Assembly (NCBI GenBank): GCA_025642065.1
Contig: JAODUP010000269.1
Span: 362,501 to 426,500 of the forward strand
Direction of reading: 5' to 3'
Source of the DNA: Paralvinella palmiformis
Lineage: Eukaryota > Annelida > Polychaeta > Terebellida > Alvinellidae
Length of the DNA stretch: 64,000 bases
Shown here piece after piece: positions 21,300-36,069 of the stretch; the stretch's first letter is position 1, and each line of letters opens with the position of its first letter. The position numbers were made by a program, and so were the translations under genes. Below the pieces are notes generated by a model that had not been told where the DNA came from, did not search any database, and saw only the letters and a list, made by a program, of their open reading frames with translations.

Positions 21300-24200
21300 T
21301 CATTCTACCTGTATTTTTTTCAGGGTCTTGTTTAACTGGAATGAAAAAAGATTAATTTGTACAGAAAATTTATGTTTCATGACTTAAAACAACAAAAGCA
21401 GTCACACTTAATTATACTTTAAAATGTTATATTACAAGAGATTACAAAATCAAAAACTAATGCAACCAACCTCCTCAAACTTGTGAATCTGACGGATAAA
21501 GAAATCACCATAACGACGTGCAACTTTTGTGTCAGCAATATGAATCATGTCCTAAAAGATACAAAAACAGAAAACTTGGTGAAACATAGACCACCAATCA
21601 CAATGTCAACAATATTACAACTAAGACATCAGATAGCCAGATAAATTAATTTAACCCAAAGCAAATTATAGTAACTCAACTGTGTTCCACAGAGTTAGCA
21701 TACTGCTAATTATTACTGCTAATTATTTGTATCAATAATTTTATATTACAGCGAATGAAATAATTCCTAAAATCAATTCTTGCAACCAAAAGAACTGCCA
21801 CAATTATACATACATTTCAACTTACTTAATACCAAGAGCAACAATAAGAAAAGTTGATAATTTCAAATATAGACTGCCAACCTACATAACCCCACAGAGG
21901 AACTGGGTACATGGTTGACTGAGTGAATTAGTGATCTTAGTAGTATTCAACAACACAACAACATCATTTGGCCCTGCCTCCTTTATAATCATATCTTTGA
22001 CATGCAAGAGAATACAGCAGGCTAATTCTAAACAGGGAGCCTGAAGGAGTTTGTATAGTTAGCTGAATGTGACAGTACTGCTTGTAGAACTAACATAAGA
22101 ATCACATAGTACCTTGTCAATGTAGAAGTCCACCTCTGACGCTGACTGAAATTCACCTTCTAGTCCACTGCTTCCCTTCGTCCAAACAATATTCTTCATT
22201 TTATGCTGTGGAAAAAAAACCCAGTATTTATCAGACTCTGGGCACTCCTATACAAAATATGTAATCACATTTATGTTAAATTTTGTGAATGTAATGATGG
22301 ACAGCAATACTGTGTTTGTTGTTGTTTCAACAGAGTATATGACAATGGTGAGCACCAACATTTTCAAAACCAGTTAACTGTATAAGCTAATTACAGACTA
22401 ATAACCCAACAGACAGCACTGCCTGAATTAATATTTTATTGGAACAAATGACTATACAATAAAATGGCTATGATGGAGTGCACATGTTTTGACTTTTTGT
22501 GCATATAGTCTATATACAGAATTGTATACAACATAACTATTTTTGAGAAGAAATAAACAACAGTACGTAGTAACACCATTAGTTGACTAACCATTAGAAT
22601 TATGCAAAAAGATAAATCATAATAAAGAAAATAAGTAATTTATTTTCAAATGAAAGCCACCTACCTTAAAGCACATCAGAATGATACGAAGGTCATCTTC
22701 TTTCTGAATGAACAAATAAACGTGACCATAAAACCATTTTTTAAAAGAAGAAACTATCTGATTCATTATCCACTTTTATCTTACAAAAAAATAATATTAC
22801 AATGGTTAATTGATAAACTGACCATTTCTTGGAAGGCTGCCAGCTTGGAAATTGGCAGAGTGGTGTAAAGACGAAGATAGCTGCAAAAGTATCGGTAGAA
22901 ATACATTACCTACATATATTATTCATTGATAATTTATCTTTGTGGGCTTCTCTAATGGTTTGGAATTACAGATATGGACAGATATTGTTGTGTAGTTTTG
23001 GTTGTTATCAATGTATGTGTAAGTTAGATTTTACAAGTACACCAAATTTAAATCACATTTTATATCATTTGGAAAACAGCGGGAATTGATCATGCACAAA
23101 CCATGCAACCAAAATGGTGTACATGTTATAAATTGGAAAATAAAAACTTTGATAAGTTTATCTTAATATACGATTCTGTGTCATACTTGAATTAGCTTTC
23201 GTGTGTCATTTGTGGTCGCTGATAAAGGTAAAAAAGTCAACCTTTTGCATGAGACAAGTGATTAAAGGTCAAAAGCATTGGGGAGTGATCTGTTTATGGA
23301 AAAGTGGTAGTATACAGCAGGTGGTCATTCCTTAGAGTGGCCACTCAAATCAGGGACTATCATACAAACATAGAGTATACCTTGGTTTAATAATGATTAA
23401 CTAGTCATAAATCAACTTTTGTGTTTGTATTTATTGTATAAAATGTGAATGTATTATAAACACAAAAAGGGTATATGATTTTTGTCTCATAGTAGATGTC
23501 TCGTGCTAAAAATGATATTGTTACCTTCTGATTGTGGGAATCAACTGTTGTTGGTAAACTTCATCCATAAAAACCTTCAGCTGCAGTAAAAATGGTTCCT
23601 GCAGAAGAGAAGAAATGAATTTAATATAAAATAAGAGAATTAATGTCAATCATAGATAGTGAAAAAACTGCACAAATCCTTCATTAAAATAAACCCAATT
23701 TTCCTAAGATAAAAAAGCTTCATCCTAAGTTGACCTAAAATAAGAATGTTGGTGAACGTTGTTCTGTAGGTCACTTTAATAGGATTAGGCTCTGGGAAGA
23801 ATGTTAAAACCTTTGCTAATATCGAGTAACATCTTAAAATTACACTTGATAAAACACCATAAATTAGTCACAAGAAATATATAAAAGACAATATAAGACG
23901 TCACACGCAGGATGTACATCGGGGGGTGAAATAGACACCTATAGTCACAGAAGATATTTCTTCCTAATCTAATCCCAAAAATATACTGACATCGAATTGT
24001 TGATAGAAATGTTAAAATACTGCATAAACTTTATTTGTTCCTTGCATTGTTATCTCATGGTGGAAGATACCAGTCTGGTTTCCCCCGTTTCCACCCCAAA
24101 ATACATTATGTAAGTCACAGCCTATTTTGTAGCCAATAAATGACATTGGATTTTCTGTGAATCATACCTGGGCTTTGTTATCATTCTTGAACCAATCAGC

Positions 24201-27200
24201 ATCACCATGTAACCTAATTTGTATAGTTGAAATTTTTTGGCATTTAATTATTCATGAATACAAATATAGATGGCAGGAGTCTCAAAATGAATTGGTTTGG
24301 AGTGAGCAGGCTTCTCCTCTCAAAAAAACAAAATACAGTGATGATAAGTTAACAGTGAAAATATGAAAAAGATAAAAGAACAAGGAACTTTCAGGCAAGC
24401 TGGAAACCCTGATTATTATACAAAGATGGCAAAATGAAGTGTCAACTGTGCATTGACACAGATGATCATATTCAACGTAGGGTATCATATGTACCTCGAG
24501 TGTTTGTTTATAAACACGAGCCATTCTATTTTGTGAATATTGGGCTGCCAACATCCAATCCAGACTGGTAACTTTGAAATCATACCAGACCCGGCTGCCA
24601 GCCATGAATTATTGTCTGTGTGTGTGTGTGGCTGCAAGTCAATTTCTCTGGCTGCATGCTAAATATTACCTTGTGGAAATTAGGAGGCATGGCATCAATA
24701 GCTTCATAGTTTGGTGGAACTGGTGACAGGAACTTTGGACAAGCAAAAGAAAAACTTCCCTCAAATTCTACCAAATCCCTGAAAATACATCACCATATAT
24801 GTTAGCAAAGCAAAAAAAAACACTAGGTAGAGGTATTGATTTCACTTAGAAAAATAAGCAGAACTAGTTCAAATTAAATCTATACATACGCCTTTTGTAG
24901 TCTGATCATCTTGTCACTGTATTTTTCTCGCAGCTGAGAATGAACACTCTCATCAATTCGCATTGGATGGAGTACAAGACAAATAGCCAACAAAGTATAC
25001 ATCTGATCATTCTGTTTGTTAATCTAAAAAAAGGATAAAAATGTTTTGCTTTCAGTAATGCCTGGAAATATTATTAACAAATAATTATGTCCCCAAAAAT
25101 ACAAATTAAACTGTGTGTGTGTGTGTGTTTTATTTCCCACTAAGTCAAAGGATTACTTTAATATAAAGAAGGAAGTTATCACAACATACAAGTCAATTCA
25201 TTATTCAACAGTATTTTTAAAAATAGAGCCAAAGTAAATATGAATTTCTAGCTGCAATCAATCATAACATGAATATGTAAAAAAGGGAGGTAATTTCAGT
25301 AATCTTTTTTCTTGCTAGAGATCACAACTTAAATCAGAACAATCAAAACAATGAAAAAGATTCCAGTTCATCAGATATTTAATTGTGATTATTGGAAACC
25401 GTTACAGATTCCAATTAATTTGGTTAAAGGCATCAAAGGATAGCTTATCATACAACTTTTGTTACCATATATATTATAATACATATCACTTTATATAAGA
25501 CTTCAGTCACCACAAGACTATCATGTCAGCCAGTTGACAATGATGGTAATGCCTCAATATATCTACAACATAAAAACCTTATAAGCATCATACCTGGTCA
25601 TAGAGATAGTGTCTGTTCTGGAACATCTGCTGTGTACGCTGTATGTAGAGCAGAATGTTGGAGAATGTTCTTATAGCATCTTGATAACGCCGCATCATCA
25701 TGTAGGCAAATCCCACATAGTAGTAAGTAGTGATCTGACAGGCAGGTACACGCGAGTAGTGGTTCTGTAAATGACGACAAGTCGGCCAATTATAATTAAC
25801 TAATTACTGTTTATCATCATCATTATCAATTTTAAAACTTTGTATAGCAACGATCTAGTAATGACTGCATAATGTTCTAAGCACATAATATACCATCTCC
25901 ACATAAATAACAGTGTCTACAGTATAATGTTAAAAATGGTGCATACCGCAACTTTGCGACTATTTCATATTATGGCCAATAATTATTGTTCCCGGTTCTG
26001 AATAATAACCAGTTCTCCTCGAGTTGGCTGCTATCCAAAAGTATATTACCTTCTTCAAAATATTACCTTCTTCAAACATGTCCTTATCCATATTTTGTTC
26101 ACAACAAACCTTTAGCAAGAACACTGAGTTTAACAAAACCTACAATCCTAAAAGCTTACAACTCCTCCCTCCCCAATACCCCCTACACCAGTGCTCAAAG
26201 ACATAAACAATGATAATAAAAATACAAGAATGGATCATTTCCCATTCCACATATTGTAATGATAAGTTAGAGTCTGTCTGATTGTACATCAAATCAAATA
26301 ATAATAATGTATATTTAATAGTGCCCTTAAAGCACCCTTACTATAATTTTGGCACAATGATTTATTAGTTACATATGGGCTCAACAAAAAACTTGGGCAC
26401 TCATATTCTGTATAAATTTGACCTGAAATAGAGAACTGAAACATCATTTTGACTGTCAATGACGATGGAAGATGATCATTATTATTGAATCTAGAAATGG
26501 CTGTAAGGAACAAATAAACTTTTATCTGAGCATAAAATGAATATGTTGAACAACAGGATAATTGATAATATCAGGATAATTACATACAAGTTGATAACAA
26601 TAACAAGTCTGTGGATCTAGAAACCCTGTCATTGAAAATTACTATAGTGTGTATAATATGATAAATAATGATAGCACTTGAAGGTGCAGTGTTATAAACA
26701 GTACTATACTACTGGTATATCAACACAAAACTATGTAGGATTAATATTAAATTGTTGTGGCTGATACATTAGTGTACTCGTATAACAAATTGTCTGCCCT
26801 TGCACCGAGCTACCTTTTTGTTGAAGTCCACATTTTCCAGTACTTTCAGTGCCTGATAATAATCACCGAGCAGTGAATGAAGACGTAGAAGGCCGACCAA
26901 ACTGAAGTAGCCAAGCATCTTGTAAAGTGAGTGTCGACCAAACTCTCCAGCAACGCTGTTAGGATCACCTAAAATGTAGGAAAATATTATATACACACAC
27001 AAACACATTGTTAGGTAAACTAGCTGTTAAAAAACCCAATGTGGTTGTTTGCTTGTTAAATAGACTTAACTTCTATCTTTAATGTTGCAGTTCAAATATG
27101 CATACATCAAAGTCTTCTAGAATTCCATGGTGTAATGCGGTGTGTGTGTGTGCATGTAGAATTCATCCTGCCATACTAGCAGTGGAACTAATTTTTTTGA

Positions 27201-30200
27201 AAAAACATGTATAATGTTTTATTGTAATCCAGGCATAGAACTAATTGATCCTAGCATGATAATGTCAAACCATTTAATTAATTATGAAGACCCTTGTGAG
27301 AGAATAATTTATTTTGTATGAGCACTGGTCCCTCATACCTGGTACAATGGGTTACAGTATTCCCCAGGGAAATGATATGAAGCATCTCATTGATATAGAT
27401 ACACTAAGATTTCATACCAGAACCCTAACATCTACAGTGCAAAACAAAAGTATCAGAAATTGAACTAAAACACCTAGTGGTCAGGATTATGTATATGTAT
27501 ATGAATAAATTCAATTCATAAGTAACTAGATCTGTAACATGGAATGTTTCTGTTTTAGAAAATATGTTACCAATACAAATGCTGTCACAAGGATTTTAAC
27601 TTTTCATGGTTTGGTATTTTTGTATTTGTTTGCTATCAATTTGTTTTTTAAATTGGTGGAAAACATTTTATGCTAAAATATGTGAACTATGAAATACTTT
27701 ATTTGCATTTGCTATTAAGTGGCTTAGAGAATGTTAACGGAGTATAAATAAATTATGTTTATTAAATTTTATTAGCAACATCATAATGTTTACCTCCACT
27801 AGTGTAGACCTCAAGCTGGTTGTTGATATTTGACTTGTCAACCAAAGAATGAAGGACATTCAGCACACTGTGAACATTCCAAACCTGAAATGTGTTATGT
27901 TATTATTACATGGCTAAATAACGATGCAGGATATACTATAGAGAAGAAAAATAGGAAATAAATCCTAAATCAATGAATATATGTAAATGAAATACTGTTT
28001 TCATATTATCCTGTTTTTAATAAGTAATGTGAATTAGTTGCTGAATAATGGGAACAAAAAGATCTTTAATTGTTGGTTTATCTAAATAGATGTACTAACA
28101 TTCAATGGGCACTGTCAATACTAAACCAATGGCTAAAAATAACTTCAATGAAGAATAAAGAGATTAGTTTAGAAATAATCTTGAAGCTGAAATAACAGAA
28201 TGGAAAATAGTACATTTGTAAACAAACCTTTGGATTAGCTTGAAGTGCTTCAATTTCTTCATCTGTCTTTTTGCTCAGTTTACATCTATACTGACTGAAT
28301 GACTGGAACTGAAATATGAATCCATGATACAGAATAAAGAAACTGACTATGAACTATGACTCTTTTACAGGAGCAGGTTCAATATAAAAAAATATTAATA
28401 TCGGTATTCATGTTCGACGATCGTGTTAAATACTCATATTGTAATTATATACTATTTATATATGGTGTCGTTCCCATTACAACTATACACCAATTTCTTC
28501 ATTAGTGAGATGTCTATAAAGAGATATTTCATATATGAATGCACACTAGATGCTTAAATGGTAATACTATTTATGGTGTTACCTTGCTGATGTTTGTTAG
28601 ATCTGGCATAATGTATGATTGCTTTTAGCTGAATGATACTGAACCAGTCAAAATGCTTAAAATGTGTTTGATAAGTTGTGGATAAGATCCTTTTTGAAAT
28701 ATTAATAACAATTTATTTTATGTGATAAGAGATAACATGCTGCACTTTGAATTTGCAACCAATTTTAGAAAATGTAAACCTGGTTCAATATGATTTTCTT
28801 ATAATAGTTTATGCATTTTCAATGTTGTCATCACCGTCTTCCATCCTTGAAGGGGTACATAGCTCTGGATCATTCACAATTTACTCAGCCTTTTAATATT
28901 TAGTCAGTTACTTTATGGTGTTTTAAGCAATTTTTTGTTACATAGTGAGTTAGTTGATTGTTAAAGTGTAGCAACAGATGTCATGTTATGCTAAAGACCA
29001 GCTAAGTATCAGAAACCTTCCCAAGTATCAGTCAAATATTGAAAGGATTATCATGTATAAACTAAATATTTAATCAACTACTAACAACAAATCTAAAAAT
29101 ACGAATGTTTTAGTTGGTCATGTGCACTCTCAAGATAGAGTACCATTTGTCACAATACAAGTTGTTCCCACATTTTAAAGTACAATTTAAATTTATAAAA
29201 AATCAATATGAAAGAACATGAATTACTAATGATAAGACTATGCTAACCTGGTAGATGAATTCATCAATAATATCCCACAGCCACTGGTTTGGTAACTCCA
29301 AAGGTACTGGAGACTCTGCAGCTGAAACAGATAAGCAAATATACATTACTGTCACACACTCACAGAGAGAGACTGTTAAAAAAAGCAGAGAAACTTACAA
29401 ATTACTTTGTCAAAAGTCTGATTGCATGAAAGTGTAGATTCTTACAAATATAGTTGTATATGTTAAACAGAACAAATTCCATTGAGAAATATACCTATTT
29501 AGTAACTGCCATTATATCACTATTATTATGCTACATAAATCCTCCAGATGATATTTTTGTCTTTAATCAAACACATTATTCTTATATTTTAATGTAACAG
29601 TATACAGTGCAACTTTTCCATACAAGAATGTGTAAACAACAGAATGTTGTCTAAAAGACATTCATTATGAGCAATGCTAGATTTTCAATACAATTTTCAT
29701 TAAGAAAACTAGCCAATTAATTAAAAACTTTTTGAAATTTCAAAAGTTAACTACTAATGCAGGACTTTCATATTTACCAATTATTAAATAAAACAAGTAG
29801 TATTGCATATACTGCAAGAAATATGTGTTTGTTAACAAAGCTTGTAATTTATTTATGATGAATGAAACTGCTGACTAAATTATTGTTACTCTATTTTTGG
29901 TGCATAATGTCACAAAAATGCTTGACTGTACATAATATTCTCTACAGCATGGCAATATAGGGAATTTGAGAAAATCAGCCACTTTCTAAATTTGAGTTTT
30001 CCAGGTGTCTGAATCAAAACTGGTTTAGACAATTTGTGCTGTAAAATAAGTTTATTTATTATTTGTACAGGTTTATAGATACATAGGTACTCTGAGCCAG
30101 AGCCATTGCACACACACACACACAAGATATTACATATATCATGACAAAATGCTGCTATTTGGTATTCAGTACTCTAATGGATCATCCACAGTTTTTATTC

Positions 30201-33200
30201 ACCATTTTCTGTACCAGTACATTTTTACAAAATGCGAACACACACACACACAATACATACCTAAAATGTAGTTAAACAAGTCACAGTAGTTGAAGTAACT
30301 ATCAAATCTTTGCTCTAGTGTTGGGCCTCCCTGTTGTTAAAATAATTTAAACAAATAATAACCTAATTTTAAGTTATCTTTGGTCTGTAACATTGCTGGT
30401 AAACACAGATACAAGCAACTAATAATAAAATACCCATTAAGTGCTTTTTCTCCAACACTAAATAAATTGGGTTTTTTTCCCCCTGAAAAGCCTAGATTAT
30501 ATTTGGTAATTTGCCATTACAACTACATCTTGTTCGTAGTTTTTCCAAGAACACTTTTATTGATCTTCAGAGTTCTGTGGCTAAGCTATTTACATCCCTT
30601 TTAAACCCTTCAGTTATGACAAAGACAAATAAATTTTCAATCATTAAAACAAAGATGTATTTGGAACTATCTTAAATACAGCAGTGACAGTTACACAAAT
30701 TCTACGTTTTATTTATTCATATTAATATTAAATTTACTTTTAATCTATATTTATTTTCATTTTATAATTTCAGTAAACCAATCCACTAGGGAACATTGCT
30801 ATTTTACTATTTCTTTATGCACGTACCTGTACCCTGGCATAAACATGTCTGTAGTACAGCTCTTTATATAATATCAAGAATACTCTATCTGAAATAAACA
30901 ATGCAGACATAAATTTACACGTGTTATCATTACAACAAAATTAAATTATAAATAGCATTCCCCCCCCCCATTTTATGCCTGAATGATAAAGTTCAGACCA
31001 ATTCCTGCTATCTTCCTGGGAACACGTCTTTCCATGGTAATATCCTCCATTACATAATCCACTGCCATCCAGTTACATTAATCTGGTTCCCAAATAATAC
31101 TTATTACAACAACTTTGTTGTTAGTCTATTTTGATTTGTCTATTCTGATTCAGTAAAAAATTATAGAGCTGCATCAAACCATTTTACATTTGTCAGTTCC
31201 TCATTTATTATTTATTATATTTAAAAACAAAATGGCATGAAATATGTAAAACAATTAAAAACAGATTCATCTGATGTATGGTATCATTGTTGTTAAACAA
31301 AGCAACCCAATCAATCATCAGGCAAACTGACAACAATGTTTCTACAATGTCGAAACCACTGGACCACCAGTGACACCCTTTATCAATATGATAAGCGGCT
31401 GAATGTTACCTATAGCAATGTGAAGATTCTTGAAATACCATTGTATGTAAATTTCAAAATATGGTTCTGACACAAGAAATTCTTCCTGTATGTGTGTGAA
31501 AACATTTACCATTGTTGACAACCAGACTAACTGAGTCTGAGTCAGGCCAAGGGCTGTTCTTGAAAAACCTGTCAGTCAACTTATTGAATCTGAAGAAGAC
31601 AAATCATGACACAGGTTATAAGTTGTGTTTTAATTGGAGACATTTTAAATATGATGTTCACATAGAATTTTATACATCATTACAATTATGCTAACAGAGT
31701 ATTTGATCCAAGTACTAAACATATACACCATAAAAGACAAAACATAAAAGCTAATGAATACTAGCCACAAAAAGGAGGCATGTGAATGCTCTATGCTGAA
31801 TGATAAATAATTCCCCTTTAAAAGAATGATAAGTATTGTATAATATATTTATGATGACTTACCCATTTTCATAAGCGTTCTGTATTTCATAGATGTTCTG
31901 TTCATGGATCGATTTTTGGAAGTAAGTGAGAAAGTTCTTCAGTACTTCAGGTATGATGTAACGAGGCTGTTTATACTGCTCTCTGTACTGACTTTCATAT
32001 TCCATATCCTGAGCAGGATCTCCTATAAACATACAAATACACATATGATTTGAAATAAATGCTGGACTTTTTTGTTCATAAACATATAATTCATTGTTGA
32101 TATTTTAACTCAAACTGGCTATGTTTTGACATCTTATCCAAGATACAATGTTAACTGTATTTATTAAGAATGAACCGTTGTTGACAACTTGTATATCTGA
32201 CAACAGTTAATATTCAGATGGGACAGTTAATTCTACTTAAAACTAGTCAGGTGATGTGTTCTCCATTAGTACTGTGACAAAACTTAACCAATATTATAAT
32301 TAGGGCAGATGATGACAATGTAGGTAAGGATTCACACAAGATAATGTTTCATAATAGTAAATAATGAGACTTTATTATGAGTTAGTGAATGCTTTATTTA
32401 GCCTCAGCACTGGTTACACATGAAATATATGGCCATGTGGGGCTAACACCTATAAAACAGAGATGATCAGATGAAGTGGACACAGACACAGGTAACTCCG
32501 AGAATTGAATCCCATCCTGGAGGTATGCAAAACAAAGCTGTGAGAATGCCTTCTTCATTGAGAGACTTTACTGGCACAAAGATGTTGATAAACATATCAA
32601 ATATTGTTATCAGAGATATTCATGGATATCTGTGCCATCAACATCCATGCTGATATTGCCTAAATAAGCTCACAGAAGACTGTGAGCTTATTTCATATCA
32701 AACACGCACATATGCAGAGTCCGACTCCACTATAAAGTGGTGATGTGTCAATAAGACATGGATCATGTTATAAGTGGACCACAAAGGACATTGGTTGTCT
32801 TAATGTAATCACTCTGTGTACCTTATTAGTAGAAGGCGCGGGATGATGTAACCTATTTTCATACCATTATCTCATGTATTTTCTCCATTTCAGAATATGA
32901 AAACACTTACATACAACACTCAAAAATAGATGAAATGCAATCAATATTTTGTTGCATTTTCAACCAGATGACAATTCAGGTAATACTGGACAGTGGTAAT
33001 TCCTTGTATTTTCCATCTGGTTAATTCCCATCCCAGTATTTAACAGACCAATCTGGCACATATACATATAAAGAAACACAGTTCACGAAGTGCTTAAATT
33101 ATTACTTATCTTTAAATTCAAACAAATATCAAAAACTAAATCTTTTAATATAATTTTTCTATAATAAATAATACTCACCAGTATGCATGTCATAAGAATG

Positions 33201-35971
33201 AGGGGCAGGATAGTAGCTTGGATCATACTGTAAAAGGTAATATATTATATGTTATTAAACAACTAACAAAACACTCTCACCTAAACAATATTCACCACAA
33301 CATTTAAACTAGTGCTGATTTGACACCAGATTTATTTTAATACCATTCAATACCCACAATGTGAAAGTCTAATTTATACACATTTTGGTTATCAAAAAGA
33401 AGCATTCACCAATTGGTTCATTAGTGATTCATTAAAGAACAGATATTTCATCATTAAATGAATAATAGATGTAAGCAATAACAATAATATTTATGGTACC
33501 ACCCTGCAGGTTCTTGCTGGCTCAGCAAGTGTGTATGCATACTTCCATTTAACTGCAAGAGGTTGAAACCAATAGTTTAGCAGATATGACTGAATACAGT
33601 TATGATAAAAGTTAGCCTGATGTAATTTTTGTGAAAACTACTGATAATTAGATCATACACCTGTTATTATACCAGATTATACATAACTGTCGGGTGAATT
33701 CACAAGTATTTAGTCCTTTAATTATCTTTATGATGCTGTCCACCTTAGAGGTCTTATATGAAAGCCCCAGGTAGGCTAGATTGCAACTGGTCACTTTCTG
33801 ATACTTGTATTGGTATTCATGAATATATACTTATTCAAACATGACATGTTAGCTTTTATTTCAGGTATCATCCTTGATGAATGACAAAATGCCTGAACAC
33901 TTCATCAGTCTCATAATTTTTCAACAAAGATGACAAATACAGGCAGGTGTCAAATATATCATAGTGAAACCTCTCAACTTAGTGGCTACACTTCTATTCT
34001 ACAAGTTAACTATTTTAAGATTATAAATACTGTTTTTATTTATCATATATATATTTTTTTATATATATAGAGGGAGAGAGAAAAAGAGAAAGTCTAATCT
34101 CACTTTTATGCCAACTTTGAGACATTGCTGAAAGTTGACATTGACGGTTGTGGTGAGATGGCATTAGAGTGGGGGAGGCATATTCGGTGGACAGCCTTGG
34201 AGGTGGTTAATTACACATGGCTTTTGACTCTTTGTTAACACCAACTATCACTTTATTTAATCACCGATTGCATGATCAACACCATGATTGGCACTTAATG
34301 ACCCTGACAGCTTGTCAATCAATTCACAGATTACCAGAAACATTTTACAGTCAGTGTGTGGTGGTAATAGTGGGAGTATTTATATCGCGATGTATGGCAT
34401 TCATATTGTGTAAGCATTGGTGTGGCCAAATGACGGGGGGATACTGGGGGAATTATCATGGCAGGAAATCAGGTCCTTATGAAAGGTTGGCAGTATATGA
34501 GGTTGGTGGCTGTTCACGGGTGTCGGGGCTAGACTGTATGTATATATGTATATATATATAACTTTTATTTAACACAATACTGAAAAAGTGGAGAATGCAC
34601 TATCTATACACTGTCAAGCTGTTCAAGTTATTTGTTATTAAGAATCCAATGACACTGATGGTACCAACATTACCAGTATTAATGAAATACGAATTAATAC
34701 AGACATAGCAGAAATCAAGAAAAAGGCCTTTAAATTTACTGTAATGATCATTTATGATACTGTGTCAGCACAATGTCAGTAAAATCATGGAACCAAATTT
34801 CCCCCCATTATTATATTTAGCATGCCTATTCAACAAATATAAATCTTTGGTGTTGTTTAATTATGTTTCTGTTATCGCACCACTGGAGACTGTGTTTGAT
34901 AAAGTGATGGATTATTGTGTAATTGTGATAGACAAAAATGTGTATTCATTGTCACCTATGGATTATAAATAAAATACCACATTATATGTGCTTGACAAAA
35001 GAACTTGTTTAATTACTAAATATCGCGAGTATTAGTGCATCTTATGTTTCATATTCTATCATTCGGATCTTACGTAAATAATTACGTGTTAAATATATTT
35101 TTTCAGTCTCGTGCGTTCCTGTACAGTTTTAGGCTGACCCACATTGGTGTACATCTGGACCAATAACCACAGCCAACTAGATATCACAAGTAGCCGGCAG
35201 TGTGTTTTATTCTGCCAAATATTCAGAAACGTGCTCATGAGCAGCTGAAGCGCCAGAGCCAGGTCCGGACCATTAACCACAGCCTACTAGGGGAGAGGTT
35301 CGACCACCTTACACTTCAATGGTTTGATTTTAGTATATGCGATACAGCAATCGACAAGAAGTAATTTTCACGTGATTTGTGACCCAATTCAATAAAGTTT
35401 TTTGTAAATTTATTTACCCCAAAGTAAATTGTAGTGGTAGCTAACTAACAACAAGTCAGAGAAAAGTCTACCACTATACTGGGCTTTGCGTCTGATGTAA
35501 ATTAGGCTATAAAACGTCACATAATCGTCATATGATTCAGAGAGCTGTACCCGGAGAAAATGATCGTACTAACAGTTTATGTAAATTAGAAATATGTCAC
35601 ATTAACTTTATCTGACGACCTATTTAGGATAGTGACACAGAAATTAGAGTCTGCAAAGAGCAAATCACCAAAATGGAGGGGCAGATTGACCACTTTTGTT
35701 TCCCTTGTTATTTCTAAATTTATTGACCTAAGCTTACATGAAAATCTAATACAAACTCGCGAGGATTAAATCTAATTCGAAGACTATTCAAGACTAGTCT
35801 ACAACTGTACAAGATTCAGAGACAGACAGATTCAAGATAGAAATTCAGACTTGACTTGAGTCACCACAAGACAAGTGACATATGTCCACTTATGTTTATG
35901 CTATTCTTTTTGTATACATAATTGAGTACACTTACAGATCCTTCTACGAAATCTTCGCTTTCTCTATACAT
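21300..35971 (-). CDS. EIF3L: Eukaryotic translation initiation factor 3 subunit L (19 coding exons)
   Basis: Coding exons, 5' to 3' on the minus strand: 35971-35936, 33227-33179, 32022-31863, 31589-31510, 30888-30827, 30330-30261, 29321-29248, 28308-28228, 27884-27794, 26968-26814, 25764-25594, 25023-24890, 24778-24670, 23598-23525, 22880-22823, 22703-22665, 22205-22113, 21551-21471, 21335-21300. They total 1653 bases, or 550 aa, near the usual 560. Every phase closes with GT-AG introns. Recognisable blocks include YDMHTGDP, VIPEV-like [74 protein letters not shown] [25 protein letters not shown] and [16 protein letters not shown]. The protein is a cytoplasmic eIF3 component with a C-terminal PCI region. 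The first exon is the least certain. Confidence 0.97.
26293..26345 (-). mobile_element. CR1/L2-like LINE tail remnant
   Basis: About 50 bases (ATAATAATAATGTATATTTA then GTGCCC and GCACCCTTACTA) match on the minus strand the 3' tail of the LINE at 15000-16797. It is an extreme 5'-truncated copy in EIF3L intron 10. Confidence 0.55.
32395..32560 (-). mobile_element. tRNA-derived SINE remnant, family shared with 48215
   Basis: On the minus strand a box B-like GGGATTCAATTCTCGG is followed about 115 bases later by TAACCAGTGCTGAGGCTAAATA. The same 3' block, as TTACCAGCCCTGAAGCTAAA, ends the element at 48215-48345. The head is degraded. It lies in EIF3L intron 2, sense with the gene. Confidence 0.5.
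34091..34445 (+). repeat. Dispersed ~350-bp repeat, copy 1
   Basis: From AGTCTAATCTCAC to GGTGTGGCCAAATGACGGGG this segment matches, in inverted orientation, 38815-39180. Shared blocks include TTACACATGGCTTTTGA, TTTGTTAACAC, CACTTTATTTAATC, TAATGACCCTG and TATTTATAT..CAATGTATGGTATT-like sequence. It has no stable coding frame and lies in EIF3L intron 1. It is probably a non-autonomous transposable element. Confidence 0.7.
35157..35292 (+). repeat. Short duplicated block (about 24 bp, 110 bp apart)
   Basis: GGACCAATAACCACAGCCAA at 35157 is nearly repeated as GGACCATTAACCACAGCCTA at 35267, each followed by CTAG. The sequence between is richer in GC than its surroundings. It may be the edges of a small inserted element in EIF3L intron 1. 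Confidence 0.5.
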
Positions 35972-36060
35972 TGTACCTGAAACTGGTATATGCCAGCAAA
36001 TTATTAACGAATACTTTTAAGTTACAGCATGTAGATCTAACAAACACCGGCGTGAGAGAA

Positions 36061-36069
36061 ACCGGAAGT
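36061..36069 (-). promoter_or_regulatory. ETS-type site (ACCGGAAGT) near EIF3L start
   Basis: ACCGGAAGT, an exact ETS/GABP-type consensus, lies 90 bases upstream of the EIF3L initiation codon, in a locally GC-richer patch (CACCGGCGTGAGAGAAACC). Such sites are common in housekeeping and translation-gene promoters. The transcription start was not determined. Confidence 0.4.
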
